From positions 62,001-126,000 of the forward strand of contig BROG01000296.1 in NCBI GenBank assembly GCA_030159075.1: a DNA stretch of 64,000 nt, written 5' to 3'. The notes under the pieces are model-generated. The model worked only from the letters and a program-made list of their open reading frames with translations. It made no database searches and had not been told where the DNA came from. Origin of the DNA: Atrina japonica (Eukaryota > Mollusca > Bivalvia > Pterioida > Pinnidae). A program made the translations under genes and the position numbers. Shown here in pieces: positions 46,295 through 58,510 of this stretch (the stretch's first letter is position 1; the number at the start of each line of letters is the position of its first letter).

Positions 46295-46805
46295 TACAAC
46301 TTAGAAGTGCAGCCTCTATCAATAGGTCACTATCAACATACATGTATCTCTCAATAAGCGACTTAGAGCCTCTATAAATAACTCACTTATACCTCTATAG
46401 ATAAGTCACTGACAGCCACTATAAATAAGTCAGTCACTGCCTCTATAAATAAGTCACTTATAGCCTCTATAAATAAGTCACTCAGTCTCTACAGATAAGT
46501 CACTCACAGCTTTTATAAATAAGTCATTTATAGCCTCTATAAATGTCACTCACAGCCTCAGAGTATAGATAAGTCACTCAAAGCCTCTGTAAATAAGTCA
46601 CTCACAACCTCTATAAATAAGTCACTCACAACCTCTATAAATAAGTCACTCACAACCTCTATAAACAAGTCACTCACAACCTCTATAAATAAGTCACTCA
46701 CAACCTCTATAAATAAGTCACTCACAACCTCTATAAATAAGTCACTCACAACCTCTATCAATAAGTCACTCACAACCTCTATCAATAAGTCACTCACAGT
46801 CACTG
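46295..46805. repeat. 24-bp minisatellite
   Basis: Unit GTCACTCACAACCTCTATAA then ATAA, 24 bp, most regular at 46565-46795 and degenerate before that. Since 24 is divisible by 3, the minus strand stays open (8-residue VVSDLFIE repeats), which explains the 106-residue ORF without any need for a gene. Confidence 0.96.
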
Positions 46806-47344
46806 TGTTAAAATCAGTTTGACAACATTCTTCTGACCTATGAAAAGTTAATGTACATGTATCACAGACAGAAATCAAATCTAGGGATTTTTAATAATTT
46901 TTATTTTTTTTTATTTCTAACCATTAAATACCAGCTGTCAGATTTCAGTTTCACCAGTTGTTAATTCTATACCTGTAGCATATGGCATGAGGACCTGTGA
47001 AATATACATACGATTCTGATATCCTCTACACGATTTCTACAGTCAACTTTATCTGGGTATCAGATAAAGGAAGAAAGAAGTGAATTGTTTCAGTGGTCCT
47101 AGGTGTTCAGCAGGTAACCATGAGGTCACAAGTTCATTAGTTTTGTTTTGTACCTGACAATTTTTATCTAATAATAGTGTCAAAATTTCACCCTTAGAAA
47201 CAATATCTGATGTGTTGTACGTGAAAAAAAAAAATAAGAAAAAGGCAAGAAAAAAAATATAAAGGTACAAAAACAAATCAAACGAAAATGAAAACCAGGT
47301 AAAGTAAAAGAATGGAACCTGCTCTGAGAGACCACCCTTTCTGC
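46806..47344. other. Intronic DNA, nothing recognised
   Basis: No exon or repeat family identified apart from A-rich runs and a GAGAGACCACC snippet at 47326. Confidence 0.4.
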
Positions 47345-47900
47345 CACTGATATTTCTGTCTATTTTATTACTTAGATTGATATACAAAAAAAAAACCCAA
47401 AAAACCCAAAACCGTAAAAAAAATATGTATATACACAGGCATAAAAAATTCTTATATTCCTGTATATTTTTTGAAAATTGCTTGAGAAACCCAGTTAGAC
47501 AATTTTTCACTTGCAATTGATTAATTCAACCTTAGTTTCTTACTATATGTGTACGTATAGCACATCAGATCTGATCTTATTTTCACAAAATATATAGGAA
47601 TACAATACAGTGAAACTCGTATATTACGAACTCCTTAGGGGACAATTAAGAAAACTTATCTTTATAGGGAGGTGGTCTTTATACAGAGGTTGATTTGTAC
47701 ACTAATGGTACAATTGGGGACAGTCTTTTTGACCAGGTGGTCTTTTTATAACAGGTGGTCGCTAAAGCAGGTTTTTCTGTATAATTTTTTTTTTATGCCA
47801 GTGTATAGCTCTTATTATTTATTGTACATTACATACAAGTAGTAAAAGTTGACAAAAATTGAAATAATATTTTTGGATTAACACAGCTAATGTCCCTTTA
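47345..47900 (+). mobile_element. MITE-B split by element P
   Basis: The left part (TTGCTTGAGAAACCCAGTTA, TCTTATTTTCACAAAATATA) ends at about 47607, and the right part (ATGCCAGTGTATAGCTCTTA to ACAGCTAATGTCCCTTTAA) resumes at about 47788. Element P sits between. Confidence 0.8.
47608..47786 (+). mobile_element. Element P, full copy inside MITE-B
   Basis: TACAGTGAAACTCGTATATT, CTTTATAGGGAGGTGGTCTT, GATTTGTACACTAATGGTAC, then GCAGGTTTTTCTGTA. TA at both ends is consistent with a TA target. Confidence 0.88.
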
Positions 47901-47987
47901 ACTGATCAACCCTAAAAAACAATGGACACTTCTGTAAATCAATGACTTAGACCAGTCTAAATGTGTCTTTAGGGGTGAATGAGTTAA
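47898..47987 (+). mobile_element. MITE-A, forward, at end of MITE-B
   Basis: TTAACTGATCAACCCTAAAA to AGGGGTGAATGAGTTAA. Its left TTAA coincides with the terminal TTTAA of the MITE-B copy. Confidence 0.9.
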
Positions 47988-48635
<648 letters not shown>

Positions 48636-48925
48636 AAGAAGAGTCCTAGGTGTGACCAGAGACAGATGGGAAAAGGAGGGATAGACAGAGAAAGAGAGAC
48701 AAAAGAAAGAGAAAGAAAAAGAGAGGAAGAAAGAGTAAAGGAGAAGTCCTAGGTGTGATCAGAATTAAAACCTAAAACCTACTGTTGGTGGAACGACATA
48801 ATGCATGTTTTATCAAGTAACAAAAGCTCTCTCTGTGTCTCTCTCTCTTTCTCTCTGTCTGTCTGTCTGTCTCTCTCTCTCTTTACAGAAAACAATTAAT
48901 TTTTAAAAAGCTGTATGAAATACAA

Positions 48926-49094
48926 TCATTTATCAATTCGGATCACACATTTCAGTTTGCTATCAAACACCACTTCGTCTTCACCTTTGTCCGATATATG
49001 ATCTCGAATTTTACTTTGTTTCACAATTTTTCTATAAATTGTGTTCTCGTCATTATCAGCAGAAAATGAATCATAGTAGCAAGCTGTTACATAT
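48926..49094 (-). CDS. Weak candidate exon, unknown product
   Basis: On the minus strand a T/G-rich tract ending TTATTAG is followed by an open frame of 55 codons and a TGA. The peptide (YVTACYYDSFSADNDENTIY ... KGEDEVVFDSKLK ... VIRIDK) has ordinary protein composition and no low complexity. I do not recognise it. An internal AAAG/GTGAAG could act as a phase 1 donor, the phase the SYAP1 acceptor at 39842 needs, so it could be a skipped or alternative SYAP1 exon, an alternative last exon, or chance. The plus strand is also open over much of it. Confidence 0.22.
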
Positions 49095-49099
49095 CTAAT

Positions 49100-49535
49100 A
49101 ACAACACAAGTATTTGCCTATTTAGAGGGAAATATTAGTTATTACCTAATAAAATTTATGGCTGGTAAAGATGTGAGGAAGGATGGAAAAAAAAAATCAT
49201 GTACATACATTAAAACACAATTTCTACATGACATCTTACTCAATATGTTTATTTTTACAACAACTGAAATTTTTTTTTTAAAAAAATGTCTGTTCTAAAA
49301 GGGGCAAGCTCTAATAGGAGCTGTATGAGGAGAACAACTGAGCAGAAGAGATCAAAGCTTGGATGGAACAGTCGGGCGTCATCTAGAGCCTTGGCTAGAG
49401 ACAGAAACAGGTGGATGCAGTGTATCGGGGCCTTAAGTGCCAGCGGGCATGAAGAGGATAGGTGAGATATGAGGTGAGGTGAAATCATAGAGGCAGTATG
49501 CTTAGTGCAAGCTAAATGTACAGGACATTTTCCGT
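49100..49535. other. Intronic DNA, nothing recognised
   Basis: The minus-strand ORF 49255-49578 runs into a SINE and is not convincing. Confidence 0.4.
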
Positions 49536-49539
49536 GTAT

Positions 49540-49765
49540 TTTTAAGCCACACTCAATAATTTTTCTGTTATATGGCAACGGTCAGCTTTTAACAGTGGAG
49601 GAGAGAATCCTTGGTACAATGTTCCCGAGAAGAGACCACTCGCTTTCAGAATGTAAACTAGCAAACTTTCTCCAACAGGGCTTAAACATCAGCTAACAAG
49701 AGATGAGAGACTTCATGGTTGAATGTGTGATGCTCTCACCACTAGACCAAGGAGGACCCCATAAA
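49540..49765 (-). mobile_element. SINE family 2-like, diverged
   Basis: On the minus strand: a head ending in TCCTTGGTCTAGTGGTGAGA-like sequence, then TTTGCTAGTTTACATTCTGA, GTCTCTTCTCGGGAACATTG, CTCTCCTCCACTGTTAAAAG, and TTGAGTGTGG. The order is that of family 2, with a different tRNA-like head. Confidence 0.65.
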
Positions 49766-49769
49766 TTTT

Positions 49770-52190
49770 GTTGCAAACAAAAAATCGTGAGATGACAAAA
49801 TAAACCTCCATTGATTGCTAAATGAACACTGCGAAAAACAATATGTGAAATGATTTAAAAAAATAAAATTTTGGTTATGTCCACAGAACAACTTTCATAG
49901 CAATACTAAATTTATCTCCCCTGCATATAAATACTAAATAACCTATGCGGCTCTGCAGACAGAGTGATCCTTACTGATAGTTTTTACTGTACTAATAATT
50001 TGATATATCAATGTGAAAGGTTTCAACCGGTTTAACAATAAATTTACCTCCCCTGTATATAAAACCTAAATTATCTCCCTTGCATATAAAAAGTTAGATT
50101 ATCTACCCTGCAGACAGAGTGATCCTTTCTGATTGATTTTACTGTAGTAATTTGATGTTTCAATCAGTTAAATTAAAACAGCTTGAACTTCGAAGTACAT
50201 GTAAGTTTCTTATTTTTTGTAGGATAAATTGTCTTACAATAATTGATCTGTCAAGACGTCATACATATTTTATTTCTCTCTTCTCAGACATGAGATGAAA
50301 ATTGCAGGTGTTTTTGAAGGATAATAAATTTCTTCAGTGCTTGAATATATTCCACATTTGACCAACATATTCTATAAAGCTACTGAAAATTTATGAAAAT
50401 TTAATAGACCAGATATACATGTACATCCAAATGTAGGTGACAACGCTTTGTCCCCTTGTCCGTAATCGTCTACATTCCTATCCCGATGAGATCATGCCAA
50501 GAATTTTTATGTGGCCTAAGTACATTTTTGTACCATCTATCTCTGTGTCACACGCAGGTCGTTCTTGATTTCCCCTACAATACCTACTTTACTCTTTCCA
50601 CTCGATCACAATTATTTTTTCCCCATAAATATAATTTTTTTGTTTCCCCCCATTAACATCGTTTGTTCCCCATACTTTTATATAACAATATATTATATTT
50701 TATTTTATCTATTTTTTACTTTAATCTCTTCTTTTCTTGTTTCTTTTGTTTTTGCCTGTTTTAAAGTTTTCTCTCAATTTTTCGTTTTATAGTGAATAAG
50801 CTAAACTGATTATACATGCATCAATACACATTGACAAACATGTTAAAATGTACATATACTAGTAAACAGAAGTCCGTATGCACACAATGACATACATTTT
50901 AGCTGTAATGGTTTGAATTAATTTCCAAATCATCAATTACTACAATTCCAGAGTGTTGTTTTGACTTACTTTTAAAACTCTAATTGAAATCGATGACCCC
51001 ATGCATTGGCCTTCAAATGAAGAAGTAGGTCAAAAGAAAAAAAGAAATTCAATGTTGAAAGTGTTCCAGTTCACTGATTTTCAGCTAGTAAACAAGTTGG
51101 AATGCGGAGTATAAAAAAAAAAGAGGAAACCTTATCTAGTTATATCAGGAGTTCTACATATTTTTCAATGTTTAAATCCCTGCAACAATGCCAAAATACA
51201 TAGTGTCAATTAGCAATGGCTGATAAAATCGCAGTAAAAGTATAAAAAGAATCAACGAGCTGTATTGTACTAAAAATATGACTGTACTGCACCGATATAT
51301 AGTTCGGTTGAATTGCATATCTTAGTTGGTTTACAACTTACAGCTGTGTTTTATTTTGAATACAAAATTAAAATTACTCTACCTGCTTCAATAAAAGTTT
51401 TGTTTTTTTGTTTAAATGAATTAGAATGAAGACAGAGAGCCGTGCATGTTCATTGTCCGGGGTCGAACAAAAATGGAGGAAATATTGAAGCCATGCACTT
51501 CACAACAACGATAAAATCTGTAATTTACATATACATGTAGCTGAAAATTTGATATTCCAATGCATGTACATGTTGTACATGTATGCTGAATATTTCTTTT
51601 TAAGGTACATGTAGTTTTCTCCTTAGCATTTTAAGTACACAAAAATATTCCGTATTAAACTTCAAATGCATAAAAAGACAACAACGTGATAAAGGCTCGC
51701 AGCTGGAAACTACATGTATAGGGTTCATAAGTGCATTTATGAATTTTTAATGAAAGCAGGACTTTGTGTTGTTTTATTCCATATTTCAACCTTTTTTTTT
51801 TTTTCATTTGTATGAAAAACAAGATAAAATCAACCCCCAAATGGACTGAAAAACACTGTATTTCTAATCTGAATCAAGAAATGCTCAGGCAATTGAGGAT
51901 TTTACTCAAGTCTGAAAATATTCTCAACTTGGCCTATTTCAGGATTTGCAAAAGTTTCGTAAAATTTAATTTTTAACTTTTGTGGTGCCAGGCACTGGAG
52001 TCCATTTTATCATATGAATGTGTTCATTCTGTAGTTTTATATCTGACACATTTGCAATCTACAGGTATTTTATCTGAAATTAAGGTTATCTTAAGTCGAA
52101 CTGGCAGAATCCATAAAACTAGTTTAAATCTACTTAATATACATTCTGTTCAATCATTTTCAATAGAAATACATGTTTAATATTTATTGT
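49770..52190. other. Intronic DNA, no exon found
   Basis: 2.4 kb without a recognisable gene. It has a partial tandem of CTCCC-TG-ATATAAA phrases (49915-50110) and ACATGTACATGTAG-rich sequence (51530-51615). Confidence 0.45.
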
Positions 52191-52312
52191 TTTCTCACAC
52201 TCAATTCTCTTTTCTATTCTTTTCTCTCTACCATCTCTCTCTCCCTTTCTTTCTCCATCCTCCTTTTCCACTAGCTACAACTAGCCTCTCCTCTCCCTCC
52301 TCCTTCTCAACT

Positions 52313-52377
<65 letters not shown>

Positions 52378-52805
52378 ATCTCTTTTCCAACTAGCCTCTC
52401 TCTTTCCCTTTTTCTCTCCAACCTCCTTTCCCACTCAGCCCCTCTCTCCCTTTCTCTCTCCCTTCTCCTTTCTCACTAGCCCCTCTCTCTCCATCCTCCT
52501 TTTGCACTAGCCTCTCCTCTCCATTTCTCTCTCACTCCTTTCCCACTAGCCTTTCTCTCCCTTTCTCTCTCCATTCTCCTTCCCAACTAGCCTCTCTCTC
52601 TCCCTTTCTCTCTTCAACCTCCTTTCCCACTAGCCTCTCTCTCCCTTTCTCTCTCACTTTATCACAAGCCTCTTTCTCCCTTTCTTTCTCCAACCTCCTT
52701 TACCACTAGCCTCTCTCTCTCCCTATTACTCCCTCACTAGCCTTTATCTCTCTCCCAATTCCTTCCTCACTAGCCCCTTTCTCTCTCCCTCCTCTTTCCC
52801 CACAA
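52190..52805. repeat. Pyrimidine-rich minisatellite with (CT)n core
   Basis: A (CT)n run at 52316-52375 is flanked by degenerate units of about 40-45 bp containing CCACTAGCCTCTCTCT, CCCTTTCTCTCTCC and CCTCCTTTCC. The whole block is nearly pure pyrimidine on the plus strand. Confidence 0.93.
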
Positions 52806-52844
52806 GCTACAGGTACCTCTGGCAACACCTCTCCAGTGCTGGTA

Positions 52845-53020
52845 TGAATTCCTGAGGAACCTAAGCTAATTATCATATGTGGGGAAAGTTTGCCAGTTTA
52901 CTTATGGTAGGCAGGTGGTTCCCCCATCCCCAGGTACATCTTAACCAGGTTTTTTTCACTGAGAGTGTCACATAAAGTACCATTAAGACGACCAAAAATA
53001 AAACCAATAAAACTAAGTCT
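52845..53020 (+). mobile_element. SINE family 2-like, diverged
   Basis: AAAGTTTGCCAGTTTACTTA, GGTAGGCAGGTGGTTCCCCC, TTCACTGAGAGTG-CACATAA and CATTAAGACGACC resemble the family-2 body order. Confidence 0.55.
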
Positions 53021-53344
53021 TATCTTTAACAAAGGACCAGTAAGTGCAATGTACTTCAAATTCACATATATCCAGTTTTTTTAATTTCAAAAGTTCAAGG
53101 TGGGGTCTTTAAGACATTTTAAACAAATTATGAATGGATTCTAGTACAAATGTAACAAATGGATCACGGTTAAGCTCGGTTCATTTAAGAGCAAAAATCT
53201 CTGACCCTGTAAATCTCGTTCATCCTATGTATGTATGTACGTGATATAGTCTACTTAGTACACCAAAAGGTCAAGACTACCTGTTTCCACATGCATTTGT
53301 GAACAATACAATACAACTGCTTACCTGTTTATTTCTGTCTCAGA

Positions 53345-53406
53345 CGAGGTGACAGATAGATAGATGTGTATAGATGATAGACAAACAGAGAGACAAATGG
53401 ACAGGC

Positions 53407-53443
<37 letters not shown>

Positions 53444-54010
53444 GGCAGACTGACAGGCAGGCAAGCAGGCAGGCAGGCAGACAGACAGACTGACAGGCAG
53501 ACAGACAGATGGACTGGCAGGCAGACTGAAAGATGGACAGACAGACAGACAGATGGACAGGCAGGCAGACTGAAAGATGGACAGACAGACAGACAGACAG
53601 ATGGACAGGCAGGCAGACTGAAAGATGGACAGACAGACAGACAGACAGATGGACAGGCAGGCAGACTGAAAGATGGACAGACAGACAGACAGATGGACTG
53701 GCAGGCAGACTGAAAGATGAACAGACAGATGGACAGGCAGGCAGACTGAAAGATGGACAGACAGACAGACAGATGGACTGGCATTTAGATAAACAGGCAT
53801 AAAGGCAGACAGGCAGGAAGGCAGACTGAGAGATAGATTGGCAGACAGACAAACAGACAGACAAGTAGATGGACAAGCAGACAAACAAACAGACAGGCAG
53901 GCAGACAGACAGACAGACAGGCAGACAGATATATATACAGGCAGATGGACAGACAGAAAGACAGTCAGGGAGACCATCAGATAGAAAGATAGGTAGACAG
54001 AAAAACAGGT
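53345..54010. repeat. GACA/GGCA tetranucleotide array, 44-48-bp superunits
   Basis: The array of GACA and GGCA with inserts contains a regular superunit: GACTGAAAGATGGACAGACA through GATGGACAGGCAGGCA, recurring at 53525, 53569, 53617, 53665 and 53709, 44 or 48 bp apart (differing by one tetranucleotide). Long serine/cysteine/leucine ORFs on the minus strand (up to 233 residues) are by-products of a 4-bp repeat that stays open in all frames. Confidence 0.97.
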
Positions 54011-54930
54011 ACAATGTAAATGTATATAGACATATCAACATACAAAAATGATTGATAGATATTGGAGATAAATAGATGTGTAAGCATATAGTACATGTAG
54101 GTAGATGCCAGGCAGGAAGACAAACAGGTAAACAGACATGCAGATGAAAATACAGATGCAGGCATTAATTGATGGCTAACTAAACATTCACGCTGATAGA
54201 CAGATAGATAAATTAGATACAAATAGAATCCATTTCATACTTAATATAAAATATTGACATGTATCATTTTTTTATTTTACAAACCTCTGTTTACATACCT
54301 ACAGTATAGTGGAAACAAAAATATCCTTATCTTGCCCAATACGTCAGTTTCTAATATATTGTCTATTTTTTCAAGTTTGAAAAATAATTTTGATTAAGTC
54401 GAATCGATTCAAAACAAATACACTTCATACATCTGTTATGTTTCTACTTTAAATTACCTGAAATGTAAATATTTGCTTCATAAATTAATTTCCATCACAT
54501 AAAAAAAAAAAAATTTATATATATAACCGACGCTTTAGAGTTGTTAACCCTCTCTGAAAAATGGAATCTTCACAGAGATACCTGCAGACAAGTCTAAAAA
54601 GTGATATCTGAGTGAGGAAAAACAAAAACCAAGGACAATGTTCAGTTGTTCGAGAGATTGAAAAATTTGAAGTGTTTTTCTCCCCAAGTTCACCAAAAGT
54701 TTACGGCAAAACTTAACTATTCATAAGAGCCATGTTACTAGGTCCAATTTCACTTACTTGATCATCGATTTCCAGTAATATTCTCTTTATGAGGTTTTGC
54801 TAACTACATTACAGGGACTGAAATTAACGTTTTTAACCTGAGGCGAATTTTTTCTATTAGACACAAGTGTTGGTTGAGAACTTTTTCTCTTGAGTAGCAC
54901 TAGTAACAAGAATCATCATCAAGGTTGAAA
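54011..54930. other. Intronic DNA, nothing recognised
   Basis: The first 200 bp are degenerate CAGA-like sequence. The rest has no exon or repeat I can name. Confidence 0.45.
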
Positions 54931-54933
54931 TAT

Positions 54934-55121
54934 ACAGTGGAACATGTCTTGATAGACCACTCTCGTGAAAAACCACCTGCCTTGCGAGACCACATTCTGA
55001 AAAGCACTTGGTTAAATAATCCTTTAAACAGAACCTCTTTTGAGAGACCACCTGTCTCGAGAGACCACACATTTCAGTGGCAGAAGGGAACTTCCACTCA
55101 AGACAAGATCCAGTGTACTAT
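54934..55121 (+). mobile_element. Element E, full copy
   Basis: TACAGTGGAACATGTCTTGA, CTTTTGAGAGACCACCTGTC, TTTCAGTGGCAGAAGGGAAC, and AAGACAAGATCCAGTGTA. Same order as 38426-38608. Confidence 0.88.
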
Positions 55122-55220
55122 ATATTTTCGTGACTTCCTGCCACATGCCACTGTAGTATGTTCTTTGCGTATTGCTTTTAATAGATTTGATATCACAGCT
55201 TTAGCTTACAACTTTATTGT

Positions 55221-55275
55221 GGCCTCTGTGGCAGAGTGGTCAGAGCATCACACTTTAAACCACATAAAGTCTATC
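55221..55275 (+). mobile_element. SINE head fragment
   Basis: GGCCTCTGTGGCAGAGTGGT and CAGAGCATCACACTTTAAAC resemble the family-2 tRNA head. The body is missing. Confidence 0.5.
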
Positions 55276-55444
55276 ACCTCTATCACCATAATCAAACTTT
55301 CCAACCAAACTGGGATAAACTTTCAGGAAAGAATGAGAAGTTATTTGAGATAAACTCAAATATTATATACATGTACATATGAATGGACAAACAATTACCC
55401 CCCTCCCAACTTCAATTTCATGGGCATAAAAAATGACAGCGCAT

Positions 55445-55531
55445 TTACTTATTTACCTCTGAAGACTCATTTGGACTGATCTAAGTCACTGATTTACAGA
55501 AAAGTCCATTTTTTTTCAGTTGATGAATTAA
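55445..55531 (-). mobile_element. MITE-A, reverse, worn
   Basis: ACTTATTTACCTCTGAAGAC to TTTCAGTTGATGAATTAA. Confidence 0.82.
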
Positions 55532-55555
55532 ACAATATCTATCATTTACATACAT

Positions 55556-55938
55556 TGTATACTGAGAGATATCTCGTTATGTCAAAATCGAATCAGTCGA
55601 AATTTCAGTTATGTCAAAGTTGAACATCCTGTCAGGATTTTTACGGCTAGAGAAATTTGTTAATCAAAATGTTGGTTTAATATTTCAAATTCCAGATTTC
55701 TCTAAGTACAGTGAAACTTGTATATAAAGACCCCCATAAGGGACACAACAAATCAGTCTTTATAGGGAGGTGGTCTTAATATAGAGGTTGATTTGTACAC
55801 AAATGGTACTACTGGGGACAACAAAAAATGGTCTTTATGACCAGGTGGTCTTTATACACAGGTAGTCACAAAAGCAGGTTTTACTGTATATAATAGGGGG
55901 TGGTCCTGTGAATATAAAGATAACAAGATTCTACTATA
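55556..55938 (+). mobile_element. MITE-T split by element P
   Basis: TATCTCGTTATGTCAAAATC and TTCAGTTATGTCAAAGTTGA on the left; CCTGTGAATATAAAGATAAC and AAGATTCTACTATA on the right. Element P occupies 55708-55890. Confidence 0.8.
55708..55890 (+). mobile_element. Element P, full copy inside MITE-T
   Basis: TACAGTGAAACTTGTATATA, GGGAGGTGGTCTTAATATAG, GGTACTACTGGGGACAACAA, GACCAGGTGGTCTTTATACA, and AGCAGGTTTTACTGTA. TA is present at both borders. Confidence 0.9.
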
Positions 55939-55949
55939 TTTACTGTATG

Positions 55950-56064
55950 ATATACAGAGGAACCTGTCTTGAAAGACCGCTTTCATGAAAGACCACCTGT
56001 CTTGAGAGACCACATTTCAGTGGCAGATGGGGGTGGTCTCTCAAGACAGGTTCCACTGTATTAT
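55950..56064 (+). mobile_element. Element E, internally deleted
   Basis: TACAGAGGAACCTGTCTTGA to TCAAGACAGGTTCCACTGTA, only 115 bp, so the termini are intact and the middle is shortened. The ends are nearly perfect inverted repeats. Confidence 0.9.
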
Positions 56065-56317
56065 CGTACAGCCCTGCAAGTTTATACATGTTGAGTCCAA
56101 ATATGCTGATATCAAGTGGAATGTACTTTTACAAAATCTGTTATAGTGATTACCTAGCTACGTGTGTAACCATAATACTGTATTTGAAGATGAAATGGAT
56201 CTGTTGATGAGTGAAACAGACACTTTATATTTTCAAGTAAACATTAATCATTTTTCAGGAGTGTGTTGACAGAAGAGGATTTTATAGAGAAATAAAGTTA
56301 GATTATTAGCAGTGGGT

Positions 56318-56602
56318 CCTAGTACAATAGAGACCACCCAAATGACCACCTGTATATAAAGACTCCCTGTCTTATGTGACTGTATTTTAGGTGGCCCAAT
56401 AGTGTTTACTATATGCAGAGGAACCTGTCTTGAGAGACCATCCACTTTGTCACTGAAATGCCGTCTTACAAGACAGATGGTCTCTCAAAAGAGGTTTTAT
56501 TCAAATGATTATTGAACCAAGTGGTTTTGAGACTGTGATTTCCCAAGACAGGTGGTCTTTTACTAAAGTGTTCTAAGTTCAAGAAAGGTTTCAATGTATC
56601 AA
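56318..56602. mobile_element. Composite of P-like and E-like fragments
   Basis: ATAGAGACCACCCAAATGAC, GCAGAGGAACCTGTCTTGAG, GATGGTCTCTCAAAAGAGGT and GACAGGTGGTCTTTTACTAA in shuffled order. Confidence 0.7.
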
Positions 56603-56868
56603 CTAGTCTGTATTAAGTGATTTACTGCCTTACCTGACAATTGACTTTGCATGATTATACAGCACATAACTATGTATTACTAGTACCAGTGACTATTAGA
56701 TGACCCCAATCATGACCCAAACCACAACGATTAATCTCGGGTGAAAAATTATCGGACAATTTTATTCATAAAGAAATAACTTTGATACAGAACATACAGG
56801 TTTAGTTAAATATATTGACAGTACCTACAAGACACATTTTATGTTATGTGTATTTTAATTAACATATA
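56603..56868. other. Intronic DNA, nothing recognised
   Basis: No signal identified. Confidence 0.4.
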
Positions 56869-57845
56869 CAGTAGAACCTTGCCTAAAGATCCCCTCATTA
56901 AGGAAACCAACTCAAATTTCAGACCATCAATTTCCAGTCTCTCGATAAATAATTAGATAAGAACAGACACTCACTCAAGAGACCGCCTCACTAATCAGAC
57001 CACTTTGAATCTGTCAGAAAGGTGTTCTTAATAGCCAGGTTCCACTGTAACACCTCACTAATCAGATCACTCTGAGTCTGTCAGAAAGGTGTTCTTAATA
57101 GTGAGGTTCCACTGTAACATCTCACTAATCAGACCAGTTTAAGTCTGTCAGAAAGGTGTTCTTAATAGTGAGGTTCCACTCTAACACCTCACTAATCAGA
57201 CCACTCTGAGTCTGTCAGAAAGGTGTTCTTAATAGTGAGGTTCCACTGTAACACCTCACTAATCAGACCACTTTAAGTCTGTCAGAAAGGTGTTCTTAAT
57301 AGGGAGGTTCCACTGTAACACCTCACTAATCAGACCACTTTAAGTCTGTCAGAAAGGTGTTCTTAATAGCAAGGTTCCACTGTAACACCTCACTAATCAG
57401 ACCACTAAGAGTCTGTCTGAAAGGTGTTCTTAATAGCAAGGTTCCACTGTAACACCTCACTAATCAGACCACTTAGAGTCTGTCTGAAAGGTGGTCTTAA
57501 TAGCAGGGTTCCACTAACACCTCACTAATCAGACCACTTTGAGTCAGTCAGTTAGGTGGTCTTAATAGTGAGGTTCCAATGTAACATCTCACTAATCAGA
57601 CCACTTTGAGTCAGTCAGTTAGGTGGTCTAATAATGAGGTTCCACTGTAACATCTCACTAATCAAACCATTTTGAGTCAGTCAGCTAAGTGGTCTTAATA
57701 GCGAGGTTCCATTGTAACACCTCACTAATCAGACCACTATGAGTCAGTCAGTCAGGTGGTCTTAATAGTGAGGTTCCAATGTAACACCTCACTAATCAGA
57801 CCAGTTTGAGTCAGTCAGTTAGGTGGTCTTAATAGTGAGGTTTGG
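56869..57845 (+). repeat. Element F with its right end amplified, 67-bp array
   Basis: The block opens like a MITE (TACAGTAGAACCTTGCCTAA) and then enters an array of 67-bp units, CACCTCACTAATCAGACCAC then TTTGAGTCTGTCAGAAAGGT, GTTCTTAATAGTGAGGTTCC and ACTGTAA. Each unit contains the element's own 3' terminus (GAGGTTCCACTGTAA). About 13 units are visible, and units from about 57480 on have a CAGTCAGTTAGGTGGTCTT variant. Confidence 0.95.
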
Positions 57846-58510
57846 GACCTATTCTGCCCTGCCCTGGATCCACCCCTGGGCCAATCTGGCTGAAAACTAC
57901 AAACTTGGTATAGAACCTTGAGCAATTGCTTCCTGTAAAGTTTCGTCAAAATTCCTTCAGTAGTTTTGAAACAAAAAGCTGATAGTGTGAAAAATGCACC
58001 TCCCATTTTTTTGCAGTCTTAAAAAATTCTAGAAATTAAATTTCTGCAAAATTCTTGCACAAAAACGAATGCATCAAAGTGAATGAATTGAAGAAATCAT
58101 GCAAAAAAGAATGAAAATGACAAAGGCTGATTTTAAAAGACCTCAAAAACGCATCAAAAATTAATATTCCGATTTTTATGAAAAATACAAAATTGAATCA
58201 TACATCCATGTAGATCACTCAAAAAAAATCTGTTTTTCAATTCATGCAGCGGTTCTGGAGAAGAAAATTTTTAAAGAGGGATATCTTTCTGGACCTATTC
58301 TGCCCCGCCCTGGATCCATCCCTGGGCCAATCTGGCTGAAAACTACAAACTTGGTAAAGGATTTTGAGCATTTGCTTCCTGTCAAGTTTCGTAAAAATCC
58401 CTTTGGTGGTTTTAGAGAAGAAGTCGAAAATATGAAAAGTTTATGGCCGGACGCCGGACGGGAGTAATCACAATAGCTCATTTGAACCTTCGACGCAGGT
58501 GAGCTAAAAA
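57843..58510 (+). repeat. 'GTGAGCTAAAA' repeat, two tandem body copies
   Basis: GGGACCTATTCTGCCCTGCC to CAGTAGTTTTGAAACAAAAA (57845-57975) recurs at 58290-58420 (GACCTATTCTGCCCCGCCCT). The second copy ends GGCCGGACGCCGGACGGGAG, CACAATAGCTCATTTGAACC and GCAGGTGAGCTAAAA. The same 3' end occurs at about 29755. Confidence 0.85.

Noticed and set aside
46558..46878. 106-residue ORF of VVSDLFIE repeats
   Set aside because: A 24-bp minisatellite keeps one frame open by arithmetic. No start context, splice site or family match.
53321..54041. Long serine/cysteine/leucine ORFs (up to 233 residues)
   Set aside because: They follow from a GACA/GGCA tetranucleotide array that is open in several frames on both strands.
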